A stretch of 6,181 nt of DNA from an uncultured Lachnospiraceae bacterium (GCA_934370915.1 CAKRNI010000153.1:1-6181), one strand, 5' to 3'; positions 1 to 6,001 are shown, counted from the first letter of the stretch. Notes: a model not told the origin generated them from the sequence alone. Program-made: numbers and translations.

Positions 1-84
1 CTCCAGTTTTCCTAATTTACTTTCCACGGCATCTTTTAAGCCTGGTGTAATGTTGATATTTTTTCCGCTGATTGTGTAACGCAT
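1..84 (-). CDS. hpf: Ribosome hibernation promoting factor, N-terminal part (cut by window edge)
   Basis: The reverse strand reads 28 codons from an ATG at 82-84 to the window edge, beginning MRYTISGKNINITPGLKDAV. This matches the start of the HPF/RaiA (YfiA) family: a first beta strand (RYTISGKNI) followed by the first helix (TPGLKDAVESKLGKLE). The family binds the small ribosomal subunit in stationary phase or stress, blocks the tRNA/mRNA sites and, in long forms, drives 100S dimer formation. The start is fixed by an AAAGGAG ribosome binding site (reverse complement of 93-99) placed 8 bases upstream. Whether this is the long form usual in Firmicutes cannot be seen because the C-terminus lies outside. 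It is transcribed away from secA. Confidence 0.88.
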   Translation of the reverse strand, partial: MRYTISGKNINITPGLKDAVESKLGKLE

Positions 85-114
85 AAAATCAACTCCTTTG
101 TTTGGGATGGCTTA

Positions 115-143
115 AGTATAACACAAAATTCTGTAAAAGACAA
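115..143 (-). promoter_or_regulatory. Sigma-A-type promoter of hpf
   Basis: On the minus strand a -35 element TTGTCT (138-143) and a -10 element TATACT (115-120) are separated by 17 bases. Transcription would start near 107-109, giving a leader of about 25 bases before the hpf ATG. Spacing and placement directly ahead of the hpf ribosome binding site make this a convincing housekeeping promoter. No operator was recognised beside it. Confidence 0.7.
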
Positions 144-340
144 CCAAAATACATGAAAAATGAGAAAATTTAAAAAGGGTAAAAAAGGTGTATAAAAGCT
201 CAAAAACTATACGAAGCCTTCCGGGTTTGTCAATGGGATAGGGAAAAAAAGTTGTCGGAAATGTAAATTTTATAAGATGTTCACAAAAATAAAACAAATA
301 TAAAGAGAAGGTAAAATCCACCTGTGGGGAGGAAAAAAAC

Positions 341-455
341 TGTGGATAATGTGGATAACTTGGTGTATAACTGCGAAATGGCGTGAAATCGGCATTTTTC
401 GAGGTGGACAACTTTCCACATAATTTTGGTGGATGAGTGTGGATAAAGTGGATAA
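341..455 (+). promoter_or_regulatory. DnaA-box cluster (three exact, one near-exact)
   Basis: Exact copies of the DnaA-box 9-mer TGTGGATAA (reverse complement TTATCCACA) occur at 341-349, 350-358 and 438-446. A single-mismatch copy, AGTGGATAA, is at 447-455. The boxes form two abutting pairs, each with a 9-base pitch. A further weak match GGTGTATAA lies at 362-370 and a TTTCCACA half-match at 413-420. All strong boxes point the same way. DnaA is the initiator ATPase that binds such boxes at oriC and at secondary clusters used for titration or transcription control. That DnaA binds here is inference from sequence; the repetition of the 9-mer is seen directly. Confidence 0.8.
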
Positions 456-495
456 CCGGACAATCGAATGTATGGTTTGTGCAAGTTGTACATTT

Positions 496-590
496 AAAGG
501 GAAAAAGCGGCAGGAAGAGGGAAAAATAGACAGGGGTGAGGGAGAAGCCGGGGGAAGGAGTCAGGGAGACGTCGAAGAGGGAAAAATTGA
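496..590 (+). repeat. Purine-rich tract with a 14-base direct repeat
   Basis: Of the 95 bases here only 14 are pyrimidines (85% purine on the plus strand). Inside it GAAGAGGGAAAAAT occurs exactly at 514-527 and 574-587, with a related GGGAAAAAG at 499-507. Long purine/pyrimidine-biased tracts can adopt triplex structures and could stall or phase nearby processes, but nothing in the sequence proves a function. It sits between the DnaA boxes and the Spo0A-like boxes. Confidence 0.65.
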
Positions 591-591
591 A

Positions 592-610
592 TTGTCGAAA
601 AATTGTCGAA
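592..610 (+). promoter_or_regulatory. Tandem Spo0A-like (0A) boxes
   Basis: TTGTCGAA occurs twice, at 592-599 and 603-610, inside a tandem 11-mer ATTGTCGAAAA (591-601 and 602-612). The core TGTCGAA is the classical 0A box bound by the sporulation and stationary-phase regulator Spo0A, which binds as a dimer to tandem sites about one helical turn apart. A one-mismatch CGTCGAA lies at 570-576 and TTGTCGGA at 252-259. The pair is about 140 bases ahead of the predicted secA -35, so it may act on secA, on hpf, or on DnaA binding nearby. Spo0A in this organism is assumed, not seen. Confidence 0.55.
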
Positions 611-745
611 AACAGTAAAAAAACTGCAGAGCTGCGGTGCAGATGGACGATGCGGCTGAGAGAAGCTGCAGATGGATTTTTTGCGGGAATTGCGAGCGGC
701 AGGGATAGGGATTTATGTACGAAATGTTAAAATTACATGAAGTCA

Positions 746-774
746 TTGAATAAAACCCCGGAAGGTGTTAAAAT
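746..774 (+). promoter_or_regulatory. Sigma-A-type promoter of secA
   Basis: A -35 element TTGAAT (746-751) and a -10 element TAAAAT (769-774) are separated by exactly 17 bases. Transcription would begin near 781 and give a secA leader of about 245 bases. That leader contains the tandem octamer TATGCGGT (799-814) and two exact DnaA boxes (907-915, 949-957). The element is the best consensus match in the gap on this strand, but other starts are not excluded. Confidence 0.6.
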
Positions 775-798
775 ATTAAGGATTGTACGATGCAGACG

Positions 799-814
799 TA
801 TGCGGTTATGCGGT
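799..814 (+). repeat. Tandem octamer TATGCGGT x2
   Basis: TATGCGGT is repeated back to back at 799-806 and 807-814. It begins about 18 bases after the predicted secA transcription start, so it could be a binding site or a leader element. No regulator is recognised for it and chance duplication is possible. Confidence 0.4.
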
Positions 815-906
815 AAAATCCCGCAGGACGGAGCAGAGGACATCAAAAAACGAATCAGAATAGAAACTTGTATGCAGCGGCCTGACAGGATATAAACCAT
901 GCGTCC

Positions 907-957
907 TGTGGATAAAATCCGGCTCCGGCATCTGAAAGGCCGTGTATCTGTGGATAA
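907..957 (+). promoter_or_regulatory. Two further exact DnaA boxes in the secA leader
   Basis: TGTGGATAA occurs at 907-915 and 949-957, 42 bases apart (about four helical turns), in the same direction as the boxes at 341-446. A degenerate GGCGGATAA follows at 967-975 and TGTGTATAT at 991-999. They lie between the predicted secA promoter and the secA start, so bound DnaA could hinder elongation or mark this DNA as part of a larger cluster. The function is inferred. Confidence 0.7.
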
Positions 958-1024
958 CTCCCGCGGGGCGGATAAAAGGGAATCGCTGCATGTGTATATT
1001 TATTTATGTAGGAGAACAAGCAGA

Positions 1025-3601
1025 ATGAATTTTGTTGAAAAAGTATTTGGTACGCACAGTGACCGGGAATTAAAGTACATTTACCCGATCATCGATAAGA
1101 TCGAAAAAATGCGTCCGACGATGCAGGCGATGTCTGATGAAGAATTAAAGGATCAGACAAGAAAATTCAAAGAGCGCCTCGCGCAGGGTGAGACTCTGGA
1201 TGATCTTCTGCCGGAGGCATTCGCAACCGTCAGAGAGGCTGCAAAGAGAGTTTTAAAGATGGAGCACTACCCGGTACAGCTCATCGGTGGTATCGTCCTT
1301 CATCAGGGACGTATCGCGGAGATGAAGACAGGTGAAGGTAAAACTCTTGTTTCCACCTGTCCGGCATACTTAAATGCCCTCGCCGGAAAAGGCGTCCAGA
1401 TCGTAACAGTCAACGACTATCTGGCAAAACGTGATGCTGAGTGGATGGGACAGGTTCATGAGTTCCTCGGCTTAAAGGTCGGTGTGGTATTAAACTCCAT
1501 GACCTCCGAGGAGAGAAAAGCCGCTTACCAGTGCGACATCACTTATGTTACAAACAATGAGCTCGGTTTCGATTACCTTCGTGACAATATGGCGATCTAC
1601 AAAGAGCAGATGGTACTCCGCGATCTCGACTACTGTATCATCGATGAGGTGGACTCCGTATTGATCGATGAGGCGAGAACCCCGCTTATCATTTCCGGAC
1701 AGAGCGGAAAATCCACAAAGCTCTATGAGGTTTGTGATGTCCTTGCAAAGCAGTTAGTCCGCGGTGAGGAATCCGGCGAGTTCAACAAGCTCAATGCCAT
1801 CATGGGCGAGGAGATCACGGAGACCGGTGATTTCATCGTAAATGAGAAAGAGAAGGTCGTAAACCTGACGGAGCAGGGTGTAAAGAAGGTGGAGGCATTC
1901 TTCCATATCGACAACCTTGCGGATGCAGAAAATCTGGAGATCCAGCACAATATCATCCTTGCCCTCCGTGCCCACAACCTCATGTTCCGCGATAAGGACT
2001 ATGTGGTCAAGGACGACGAGGTCCTGATCGTCGACGAGTTCACAGGACGTATCATGCCGGGCCGCCGTTACTCCGACGGTCTCCACCAGGCCATCGAGGC
2101 GAAGGAGCATGTAAACGTTAAGAGAGAGTCCAGAACCCTCGCAACGATCACATTCCAGAACTTCTTTAATAAGTATGCGAAAAAAGGCGGTATGACCGGT
2201 ACAGCCCAGACGGAGGAGAAAGAGTTCCGTAATATCTATGGTATGGATGTTATCGTGATCCCGACAAACCGTCCGGTTATCCGTAAAGACTTAAATGACG
2301 CGGTATATAAGACAAAGAAAGAAAAATTCCATGCAGTTGTTGAGGAGATCGTAAAGGCCCACGAGAAAGGACAGCCGGTCCTCGTCGGTACGATCACCAT
2401 CGAGACATCTGAGATGTTAAGCCAGATGTTAAAGAAGCGCGGGGTTCCGCATAAAGTCTTAAACGCAAAGTACCATGAGCTGGAGGCTGAGATCGTAGCC
2501 CAGGCCGGTATTCACGGCGCGGTGACTATCGCGACGAACATGGCAGGCCGTGGTACCGATATCAAGCTTGACGATGAGTCAAAGGCTCTCGGCGGCTTAA
2601 AGATCATCGGTACAGAGCGCCACGAGTCCAGACGTATCGATAACCAGCTCCGCGGACGTGCAGGACGTCAGGGTGATCCGGGTGAGTCCCGCTTCTATAT
2701 CTCCCTCGAGGACGACCTGATGCGCCTCTTCGGTTCCGACAAGTTAATGAGCATGTTCAATGCCCTCGGTGTTCCGGAGAATGAGCAGATCGAGCACAAG
2801 ATGTTATCTTCCGCGATCGAAAAAGCACAGCAGAAGATCGAGACAAACAACTACGGTATCCGTGAGAACCTCTTAAAGTACGATGAGGTCAACAACGAGC
2901 AGCGTGAGGTCGTATATGCAGAGCGCCGTCAGGTACTTGACGGTGAGAACATGCGCGAGCTGATCATGAAGATGCTCAACGATATCGTTGAGGGCGCTGT
3001 GGATATGTCCGTCAGCGACGAGCAGACTCCGGAGAACTGGGGCTTCAAGGAATTAAATGATCTTCTTCTTCCAATCATCCCGTTAAAGCCGATCGAGCTG
3101 ACCGACGAGATCAGCAAGATGAGCAAGGACGAATTCAAGCACATGTTAAAAGAGCTGGCAACGAAGTTCTACGAATCCAAGGAGGCAGAATTCCCGGATG
3201 CAGAGCAGGTGCGTGAGATCGAGCGTGTCGTTCTCTTAAAGGTAATCGACAACAAGTGGATGTCCCATATCGACGATATGGATCAGCTCCGTGAAGGTAT
3301 CGGTTTACAGGCCTACGGTAACCGTGATCCGCTCGTAGAGTACAAGATGAACGCTTACGAGATGTTCGATGATATGACTGCTGCGATCCGTGAAGATACG
3401 ATCCGTATCCTCTGCCATATCCGTGTAGAGGAGAAGGTGGAGAGAGAGCCGGCTGCCAAGGTTACAGGTACAAACCGTGACGATTCCGCGGCAAGAGCTC
3501 CGCAGAGACGTCAGACACAGAAGATCTATCCGAATGATCCGTGTCCGTGCGGATCCGGCAAGAAATATAAACAGTGCTGCGGAAGAAAACCGTTAGCATA
3601 G
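1025..3601 (+). CDS. secA: Preprotein translocase ATPase subunit SecA
   Basis: This is an 858-residue SecA, the motor ATPase that pushes unfolded preproteins through the SecYEG channel at the membrane. It is of normal length. Walker A lies at MKTGEGKT (residues 100-107, Lys106) and the Walker B box IIDEVD ends at Asp210 (DEVD 207-210), followed by the preprotein cross-linking domain. Helicase motif V is [10 protein letters not shown] (503-512) and motif VI is RGRAGRQGD (543-551). The helical scaffold/two-helix-finger region carries [20 protein letters not shown]. The C-terminal zinc-binding motif [13 protein letters not shown] uses Cys840, 842, 851 and 852 and is the usual SecB/ribosome-contact tail. 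The start at 1025 is chosen because of AGGAG at 1010-1014 and because MNFVEKVFG fits the family N-terminus. The frame stays open for 42 codons further upstream to an ATG at 899. No truncation or missing catalytic residue is seen. prfB follows 149 bases later. Confidence 0.97.
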   Translation: MNFVEKVFGTHSDRELKYIYPIIDKIEKMRPTMQAMSDEELKDQTRKFKERLAQGETLDDLLPEAFATVREAAKRVLKMEHYPVQLIGGIVLHQGRIAEMKTGEGKTLVSTCPAYLNALAGKGVQIVTVNDYLAKRDAEWMGQVHEFLGLKVGVVLNSMTSEERKAAYQCDITYVTNNELGFDYLRDNMAIYKEQMVLRDLDYCIIDEVDSVLIDEARTPLIISGQSGKSTKLYEVCDVLAKQLVRGEESGEFNKLNAIMGEEITETGDFIVNEKEKVVNLTEQGVKKVEAFFHIDNLADAENLEIQHNIILALRAHNLMFRDKDYVVKDDEVLIVDEFTGRIMPGRRYSDGLHQAIEAKEHVNVKRESRTLATITFQNFFNKYAKKGGMTGTAQTEEKEFRNIYGMDVIVIPTNRPVIRKDLNDAVYKTKKEKFHAVVEEIVKAHEKGQPVLVGTITIETSEMLSQMLKKRGVPHKVLNAKYHELEAEIVAQAGIHGAVTIATNMAGRGTDIKLDDESKALGGLKIIGTERHESRRIDNQLRGRAGRQGDPGESRFYISLEDDLMRLFGSDKLMSMFNALGVPENEQIEHKMLSSAIEKAQQKIETNNYGIRENLLKYDEVNNEQREVVYAERRQVLDGENMRELIMKMLNDIVEGAVDMSVSDEQTPENWGFKELNDLLLPIIPLKPIELTDEISKMSKDEFKHMLKELATKFYESKEAEFPDAEQVREIERVVLLKVIDNKWMSHIDDMDQLREGIGLQAYGNRDPLVEYKMNAYEMFDDMTAAIREDTIRILCHIRVEEKVEREPAAKVTGTNRDDSAARAPQRRQTQKIYPNDPCPCGSGKKYKQCCGRKPLA

Positions 3602-3630
3602 GATCAACACCAATTGTTTCATGAAATGAT

Positions 3631-3657
3631 GGTCAGCGCGGAATCCCTGCGCTGACC
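3631..3657 (+). terminator. Hairpin after secA (terminator or attenuator)
   Basis: GGTCAGCGC (3631-3639) pairs perfectly with GCGCTGACC (3649-3657) around a 9-base loop. It is followed by TTGTTAAATCATT, which is only partly T-rich, so termination may be incomplete and let some secA transcripts continue into prfB. It lies 29 bases after the secA stop. Confidence 0.6.
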
Positions 3658-3686
3658 TTGTTAAATCATTATAGGAAAGGTAACAT
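3658..3686 (+). promoter_or_regulatory. Possible prfB promoter
   Basis: TTGTTA (3658-3663) and TAACAT (3681-3686) match the -35 and -10 consensus at four of six positions each, with a 17-base spacer. The site begins immediately after the secA hairpin, a sensible place for a separate prfB promoter. If used, transcription would start near 3693, too close to the ATG at 3692 for that upstream ORF to be translated from this transcript. The match is moderate. Confidence 0.3.
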
Positions 3687-3691
3687 TCTGT

Positions 3692-3736
3692 ATGGTCCGC
3701 ACAGTGAATGGGCGGTCTCTGGTGAAATGTTATTAG
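3692..3736 (+). CDS. Possible 14-codon leader ORF upstream of prfB
   Basis: An ATG at 3692 preceded by GGAAAGG (3674-3680, 11 bases away) opens a frame encoding MVRTVNGRSLVKCY and ends with TAG at 3734-3736. The stop directly abuts the AAAGGA ribosome binding site of prfB (3737-3742), an arrangement that would allow translational coupling. The initiation region resembles that of prfB itself: GAAAGG, four bases, ATTCT, then ATGGT. A UAG stop is read by RF1, not RF2, so direct RF2 autoregulation through this stop is not expected. It may equally be a decayed duplication. Translation is unproven. Confidence 0.25.
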   Translation: MVRTVNGRSLVKCY

Positions 3737-3750
3737 AAAGGACAGATTCT

Positions 3751-4890
3751 ATGGTTGAGTTAGACCAGTTTAAATATACATTATCCACATATGAAACTCC
3801 ACTGAAGGAGGTCGGGGACTCCCTGAATCTGGAAGCGAAGATCAGAAGGATCGACGAGTTGGACAAGACCATGGAGGAACCGAGCTTCTGGGAGGACGCG
3901 GAGAAATCCACGAGACTTGTGAGGGAAGCGAAAAACCTGAAAGATACGGTCGCAGAGTACAACAAGCTTCGGAACCAGTACGAGGAGATCGGCCTGATGA
4001 TCGAGATGGGATACGAGGAGAATGATCCGGAGATCGTTCCGGAGATTCAGGAAATGCTTGATGAGTTTACATCCGAGCTCGACGCTCTTCGTCTGCGCAC
4101 GCTTCTGACAGGGGAGTACGACAATAATAATGCGATCCTGAGATTGAATGCAGGTGCAGGCGGAACCGAGTCCTGTGACTGGTGCAGTATGTTATACCGC
4201 ATGTACTGCCGCTGGGCAGAGCGGAAAGGATATCAGGTGGAGGTTCTCGACTTCCTTGACGGCGAGGAAGCCGGAATCAAGTCGGTTACGATCCAGATCA
4301 ACGGCGAGAATGCGTTCGGTTACTTAAAGTCCGAGAGGGGTGTACACCGCCTTGTAAGAATCTCTCCGTTCAATGCCAACGGAAAACGTCAGACTTCCTT
4401 CGTATCCTGCGACGTAATGCCGGATATCGAGGAAGACCTTGATATCGAGATCAACCCGGATGATTTAAGGATTGATACGTATCGTTCCAGCGGTGCCGGC
4501 GGACAGCACATCAACAAGACATCCTCCGCGGTTCGTATCACACATATTCCGACAGGCGTTGTTGTGCAGTGTCAGAATGAGCGTTCCCAGTTCCAGAACA
4601 AGGACAAGGCAATGCAGATGTTAAAGGCAAAGCTGTATATGTTAAAGCAGCAGGCAAACGCGGAGAAGCTCTCCGATATCCGCGGTGATGTGAAAGACAT
4701 CGGCTGGGGAAGCCAGATCCGTTCCTACGTGCTTCAGCCGTATACGATGGTAAAAGACCACCGTACCGGTTTTGAGAGCGGAAACGTAAACGCTGTGCTT
4801 GACGGCGGACTCGACGGATTTATCAGCGCCTTCTTAAAATGGGAAAGCCTTGGACGGCCGCAGGTGAAGGGTGGACAGGATGTAGAATAG
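3751..4890 (+). CDS. prfB: Peptide chain release factor 2 (RF2)
   Basis: A 379-residue class I release factor that recognises UGA and UAA stop codons in the ribosomal A site and triggers hydrolysis of the peptidyl-tRNA. The RF2-specific stop-codon recognition tripeptide SPF is at residues 205-207 and the catalytic GGQ is at 250-252, the same numbers as in E. coli RF2. Residue 246 is Ser rather than the Thr peculiar to E. coli K-12. The start at 3751 is supported by AAAGGA at 3737-3742 with 8 bases spacing, and an N-terminus equal in length to the frameshift leader of other RF2s. An in-frame ATG at 3727 has a poorer site. Unusually, no programmed +1 frameshift is needed: at the position where UGA normally interrupts codon 26, the gene reads Leu25-Asn26 (CTG AAT) in frame. 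The C-terminus is about 14 residues longer than in E. coli. It may be partly co-transcribed with secA. Confidence 0.97.
   Translation: MVELDQFKYTLSTYETPLKEVGDSLNLEAKIRRIDELDKTMEEPSFWEDAEKSTRLVREAKNLKDTVAEYNKLRNQYEEIGLMIEMGYEENDPEIVPEIQEMLDEFTSELDALRLRTLLTGEYDNNNAILRLNAGAGGTESCDWCSMLYRMYCRWAERKGYQVEVLDFLDGEEAGIKSVTIQINGENAFGYLKSERGVHRLVRISPFNANGKRQTSFVSCDVMPDIEEDLDIEINPDDLRIDTYRSSGAGGQHINKTSSAVRITHIPTGVVVQCQNERSQFQNKDKAMQMLKAKLYMLKQQANAEKLSDIRGDVKDIGWGSQIRSYVLQPYTMVKDHRTGFESGNVNAVLDGGLDGFISAFLKWESLGRPQVKGGQDVE
3781..3789 (-). promoter_or_regulatory. Isolated exact DnaA box inside prfB
   Basis: TTATCCACA, an exact DnaA box in the opposite direction to the upstream cluster, lies over codons 11-13 of prfB (Leu-Ser-Thr). 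A single 9-mer in coding sequence may be chance, but it is noted because of the cluster ahead of secA. Confidence 0.35.
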
Positions 4891-4930
4891 TAAGAGACGG
4901 GAATGCCGTGAGGCGGAACTGTTATCATGA

Positions 4931-4978
4931 AAAAAGCGTATCAAAAGATGTGATAATACATCGGTTGATACGCTTTTT
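4931..4978. terminator. Strong bidirectional terminator between convergent genes
   Basis: A perfect 14-base inverted repeat (AAAAAGCGTATCAA at 4931-4944, TTGATACGCTTTTT at 4965-4978) encloses a second stem GATGT/ACATC (4947-4951 and 4958-4962) with a 6-base loop. The stem ends in a T run on the plus strand and, because of the A run on the left, also on the minus strand. It therefore can end transcription of prfB and of the convergent gene at 5101-5718. Confidence 0.88.
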
Positions 4979-5000
4979 CTATCCTGCGATACAATAGACA

Positions 5001-5027
5001 CCCCGGCAGGAAGATTTCAAGCCGGGG
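5001..5027. terminator. GC-rich hairpin without T run
   Basis: CCCCGGC (5001-5007) pairs with GCCGGGG (5021-5027) around a 13-base loop. It lies 74 bases beyond the stop of the minus-strand gene, so it may contribute to 3' end formation or mRNA stability, but no T tract follows on either strand. Confidence 0.3.
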
Positions 5028-5100
5028 CGGGGAGCAGGTATGGAAATTATAGTTGACAGGAAGAAAGCCTCATGCCTTAAAGAGATAGAGCGGTCAGCTA

Positions 5101-5718
5101 TTATTCTCTGATATAGGTCTTATCGTTTACAATGATCGTATCATAGTCTACGATCGTCAGATTGCGTGTACGGGAGGAATCACGATACTTTGTATCTGTG
5201 GATTTCGCAAAGCTGTATACATGGCTTTCTCCATCTGTATCATAATAGATCGCTGCAATGGAGTCACCGGCACCGATCATCAGCTCATAATAATCATCTC
5301 TGTCTTCGTCATCGATTTTGAAGGTTCCGACCATATCCTCGTTTGTGTAAACCGTATTGTCAGATGTGCTGTTATCAGCAGCGGTATTATCGTTGGATCC
5401 GGATTCATTCTGCAGATCTTTCGCAAATTTTAACTGTACGGAATTGCCGATGGTCCAGGCCCCTTCTTTGTTCACTGTATAACCGTCCGGAGTTGTTGTG
5501 TCCGCGTACATATATCCGTTTGAATCAAATGCGTAGCATTCGTAGATGCCGTCTTTATTTCCATCCAGCCATTTCCACTGGGATACCGGGTAGGAGCCGT
5601 TATCTTCCTGCCACCACCAGCCTGTGGTGTTCTGTACCCACTGTCCTGCAAAAGCGGTCATTCCCATAGAAGCAGCCATTGCTGCGGTAAGCGCGAGAGT
5701 CATAATCTTCTTTTTCAT
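5101..5718 (-). CDS. Secreted protein with cell-wall-binding (choline-binding-like) repeats
   Basis: A 205-residue exported protein of unknown specific function. Residues 1-24 form a signal peptide (KKK, hydrophobic core, then AFA before Gly25, a signal peptidase I type site). Residues about 25-92 carry aromatic/Gly-rich repeats: GWWWQEDNGSYPVSQWKWLDG, then YECYAFDSNGYMYADTTTPD, then GYTVNKEGAW. This is the pattern of CW_binding_1 (choline-binding-like) repeats frequent in Clostridia surface proteins. A low-complexity Asn/Ser/Asp/Thr linker spans about 102-123. The remainder (about 124-205) is a compact acidic, beta-rich domain (VGTFKIDDEDRDDYYELMIG) that I do not recognise. No catalytic motif is visible. 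The start is supported by AGGAGG (reverse complement of 5726-5731) 7 bases upstream. It is monocistronic here and convergent with prfB. The cell surface is its likely location; ligand and role are unknown. Confidence 0.85.
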   Translation of the reverse strand: MKKKIMTLALTAAMAASMGMTAFAGQWVQNTTGWWWQEDNGSYPVSQWKWLDGNKDGIYECYAFDSNGYMYADTTTPDGYTVNKEGAWTIGNSVQLKFAKDLQNESGSNDNTAADNSTSDNTVYTNEDMVGTFKIDDEDRDDYYELMIGAGDSIAAIYYDTDGESHVYSFAKSTDTKYRDSSRTRNLTIVDYDTIIVNDKTYIRE

Positions 5719-5770
5719 AATGAAACCTCCTGAATTTTTTGGTTGGTTATATTTTCCTTTTGGTGATTTA

Positions 5771-5779
5771 AGTATATCA
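5771..5779 (-). promoter_or_regulatory. Extended -10 promoter of the surface-protein gene
   Basis: The minus strand reads TGATATACT: a TATACT -10 (5771-5776) with the TGn extension. The -35 is poor at normal spacing (TTCACA occurs but 20 bases away, at 5797-5802), as is common for extended -10 promoters. Transcription would start near 5764, giving a leader of about 45 bases with the AGGAGG site. Confidence 0.5.
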
Positions 5780-5923
5780 GTGAAATGTGATTAAGCTGTG
5801 AATACTTTGTGGTGAAACCTTGAGGAATCTGTGGCGGAGGTGTGTCAAGGGGGGAGAGGAAAGGTAAAAAGATTTGTGAATGCAAGTTATTTTTAGCGTA
5901 AATAGAAAAGGGGCAAAAAGAAG

Positions 5924-5951
5924 GGGCTGTCGCACTAACGTGCGGCAGCTC
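5924..5951. repeat. Hairpin at the insertion-sequence end
   Basis: GCTGTCGCAC (5926-5935) pairs with GTGCGGCAGC (5940-5949) around TAAC, with one G-T wobble; the stem can extend to 5924 and 5951. Fold-back ends in insertion sequences may guide transposase binding or block readthrough from outside. Confidence 0.6.
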
Positions 5952-5971
5952 ATTTCATATTCTCAACACAA

Positions 5972-5999
5972 AACGCCGAGCTTCGAAAAGCCCGGCGTT
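5972..5999. repeat. Second hairpin just ahead of the transposase promoter
   Basis: AACGCCG (5972-5978) pairs with CGGCGTT (5993-5999); after one A/C mismatch the stem continues GCTT/AAGC around a CGAA loop. It may shield the transposase from outside transcription, either by terminating it or by folding the incoming mRNA. Confidence 0.6.
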
Positions 6000-6001
6000 C
6001 G

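Larger units (their letters stand above)
85..1024. other. 940-base hpf-secA intergenic region, no protein gene recognised
   Basis: No convincing gene lies here. The open frames present lack good ribosome binding sites or recognisable products. The left third (about 121-320) is AT-rich with A runs. It is followed by DnaA boxes (341-455), a purine-rich tract (496-590), two TTGTCGAA boxes (592-610), GC-richer DNA with the short repeat GCAGATGGA at 640-648 and 668-676, the secA promoter (746-774), a tandem octamer TATGCGGT at 799-806 and 807-814, and two more DnaA boxes (907-957). Such length and signal density is far more than a divergent promoter pair needs, which suggests a regulatory or replication-control role. 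Confidence 0.75.

Noticed and set aside
112..411. 99-codon minus-strand ORF rich in Phe, Tyr and Pro
   Set aside because: It overlaps the hpf promoter, and its Phe-rich composition is what the complement of AT-rich, A-run DNA gives. No credible start signal.
433..618. 61-codon plus-strand ORF rich in Lys, Glu, Gly and Arg
   Set aside because: No ribosome binding site ahead of its ATG, composition simply mirrors the purine tract, and it starts within a DnaA box cluster; no recognisable domain.
715..753. 12-codon ORF (MYEMLKLHEVIE) ahead of the secA promoter
   Set aside because: It overlaps the predicted -35 element and has no clear ribosome binding site; too short to support.
85..1024. Structured RNA or riboswitch in the long gap
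   Set aside because: Only short weak stems were found (for example GTGGA/TCCAC at 404-419 and GGAT/ATCC at 910-920); no known riboswitch, 6S, SRP or tRNA-like pattern was recognised.
1723..2110. Minus-strand ORFs inside secA
   Set aside because: They are antisense shadows of a conserved, well-supported coding sequence, with no start signals or recognisable domains.
4871..4881. Second GGQ tripeptide near the RF2 C-terminus (VKGGQDVE)
   Set aside because: The catalytic GGQ is at residues 250-252 in the conserved context; the C-terminal one lies in a variable tail and is coincidence.
4965..4995. Promoter-like TTGATA ... TACAAT after prfB
   Set aside because: The spacer is 19 bases, the -35 lies in the terminator stem, and no gene follows on the plus strand.
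5040..5111. 23-codon plus-strand ORF beginning MEIIVDRKKAS, with GGAG at 5031-5034
   Set aside because: It has a passable ribosome binding site but overlaps the 3' end of the minus-strand gene, follows a terminator, and has no recognised homologue; at most a remnant.
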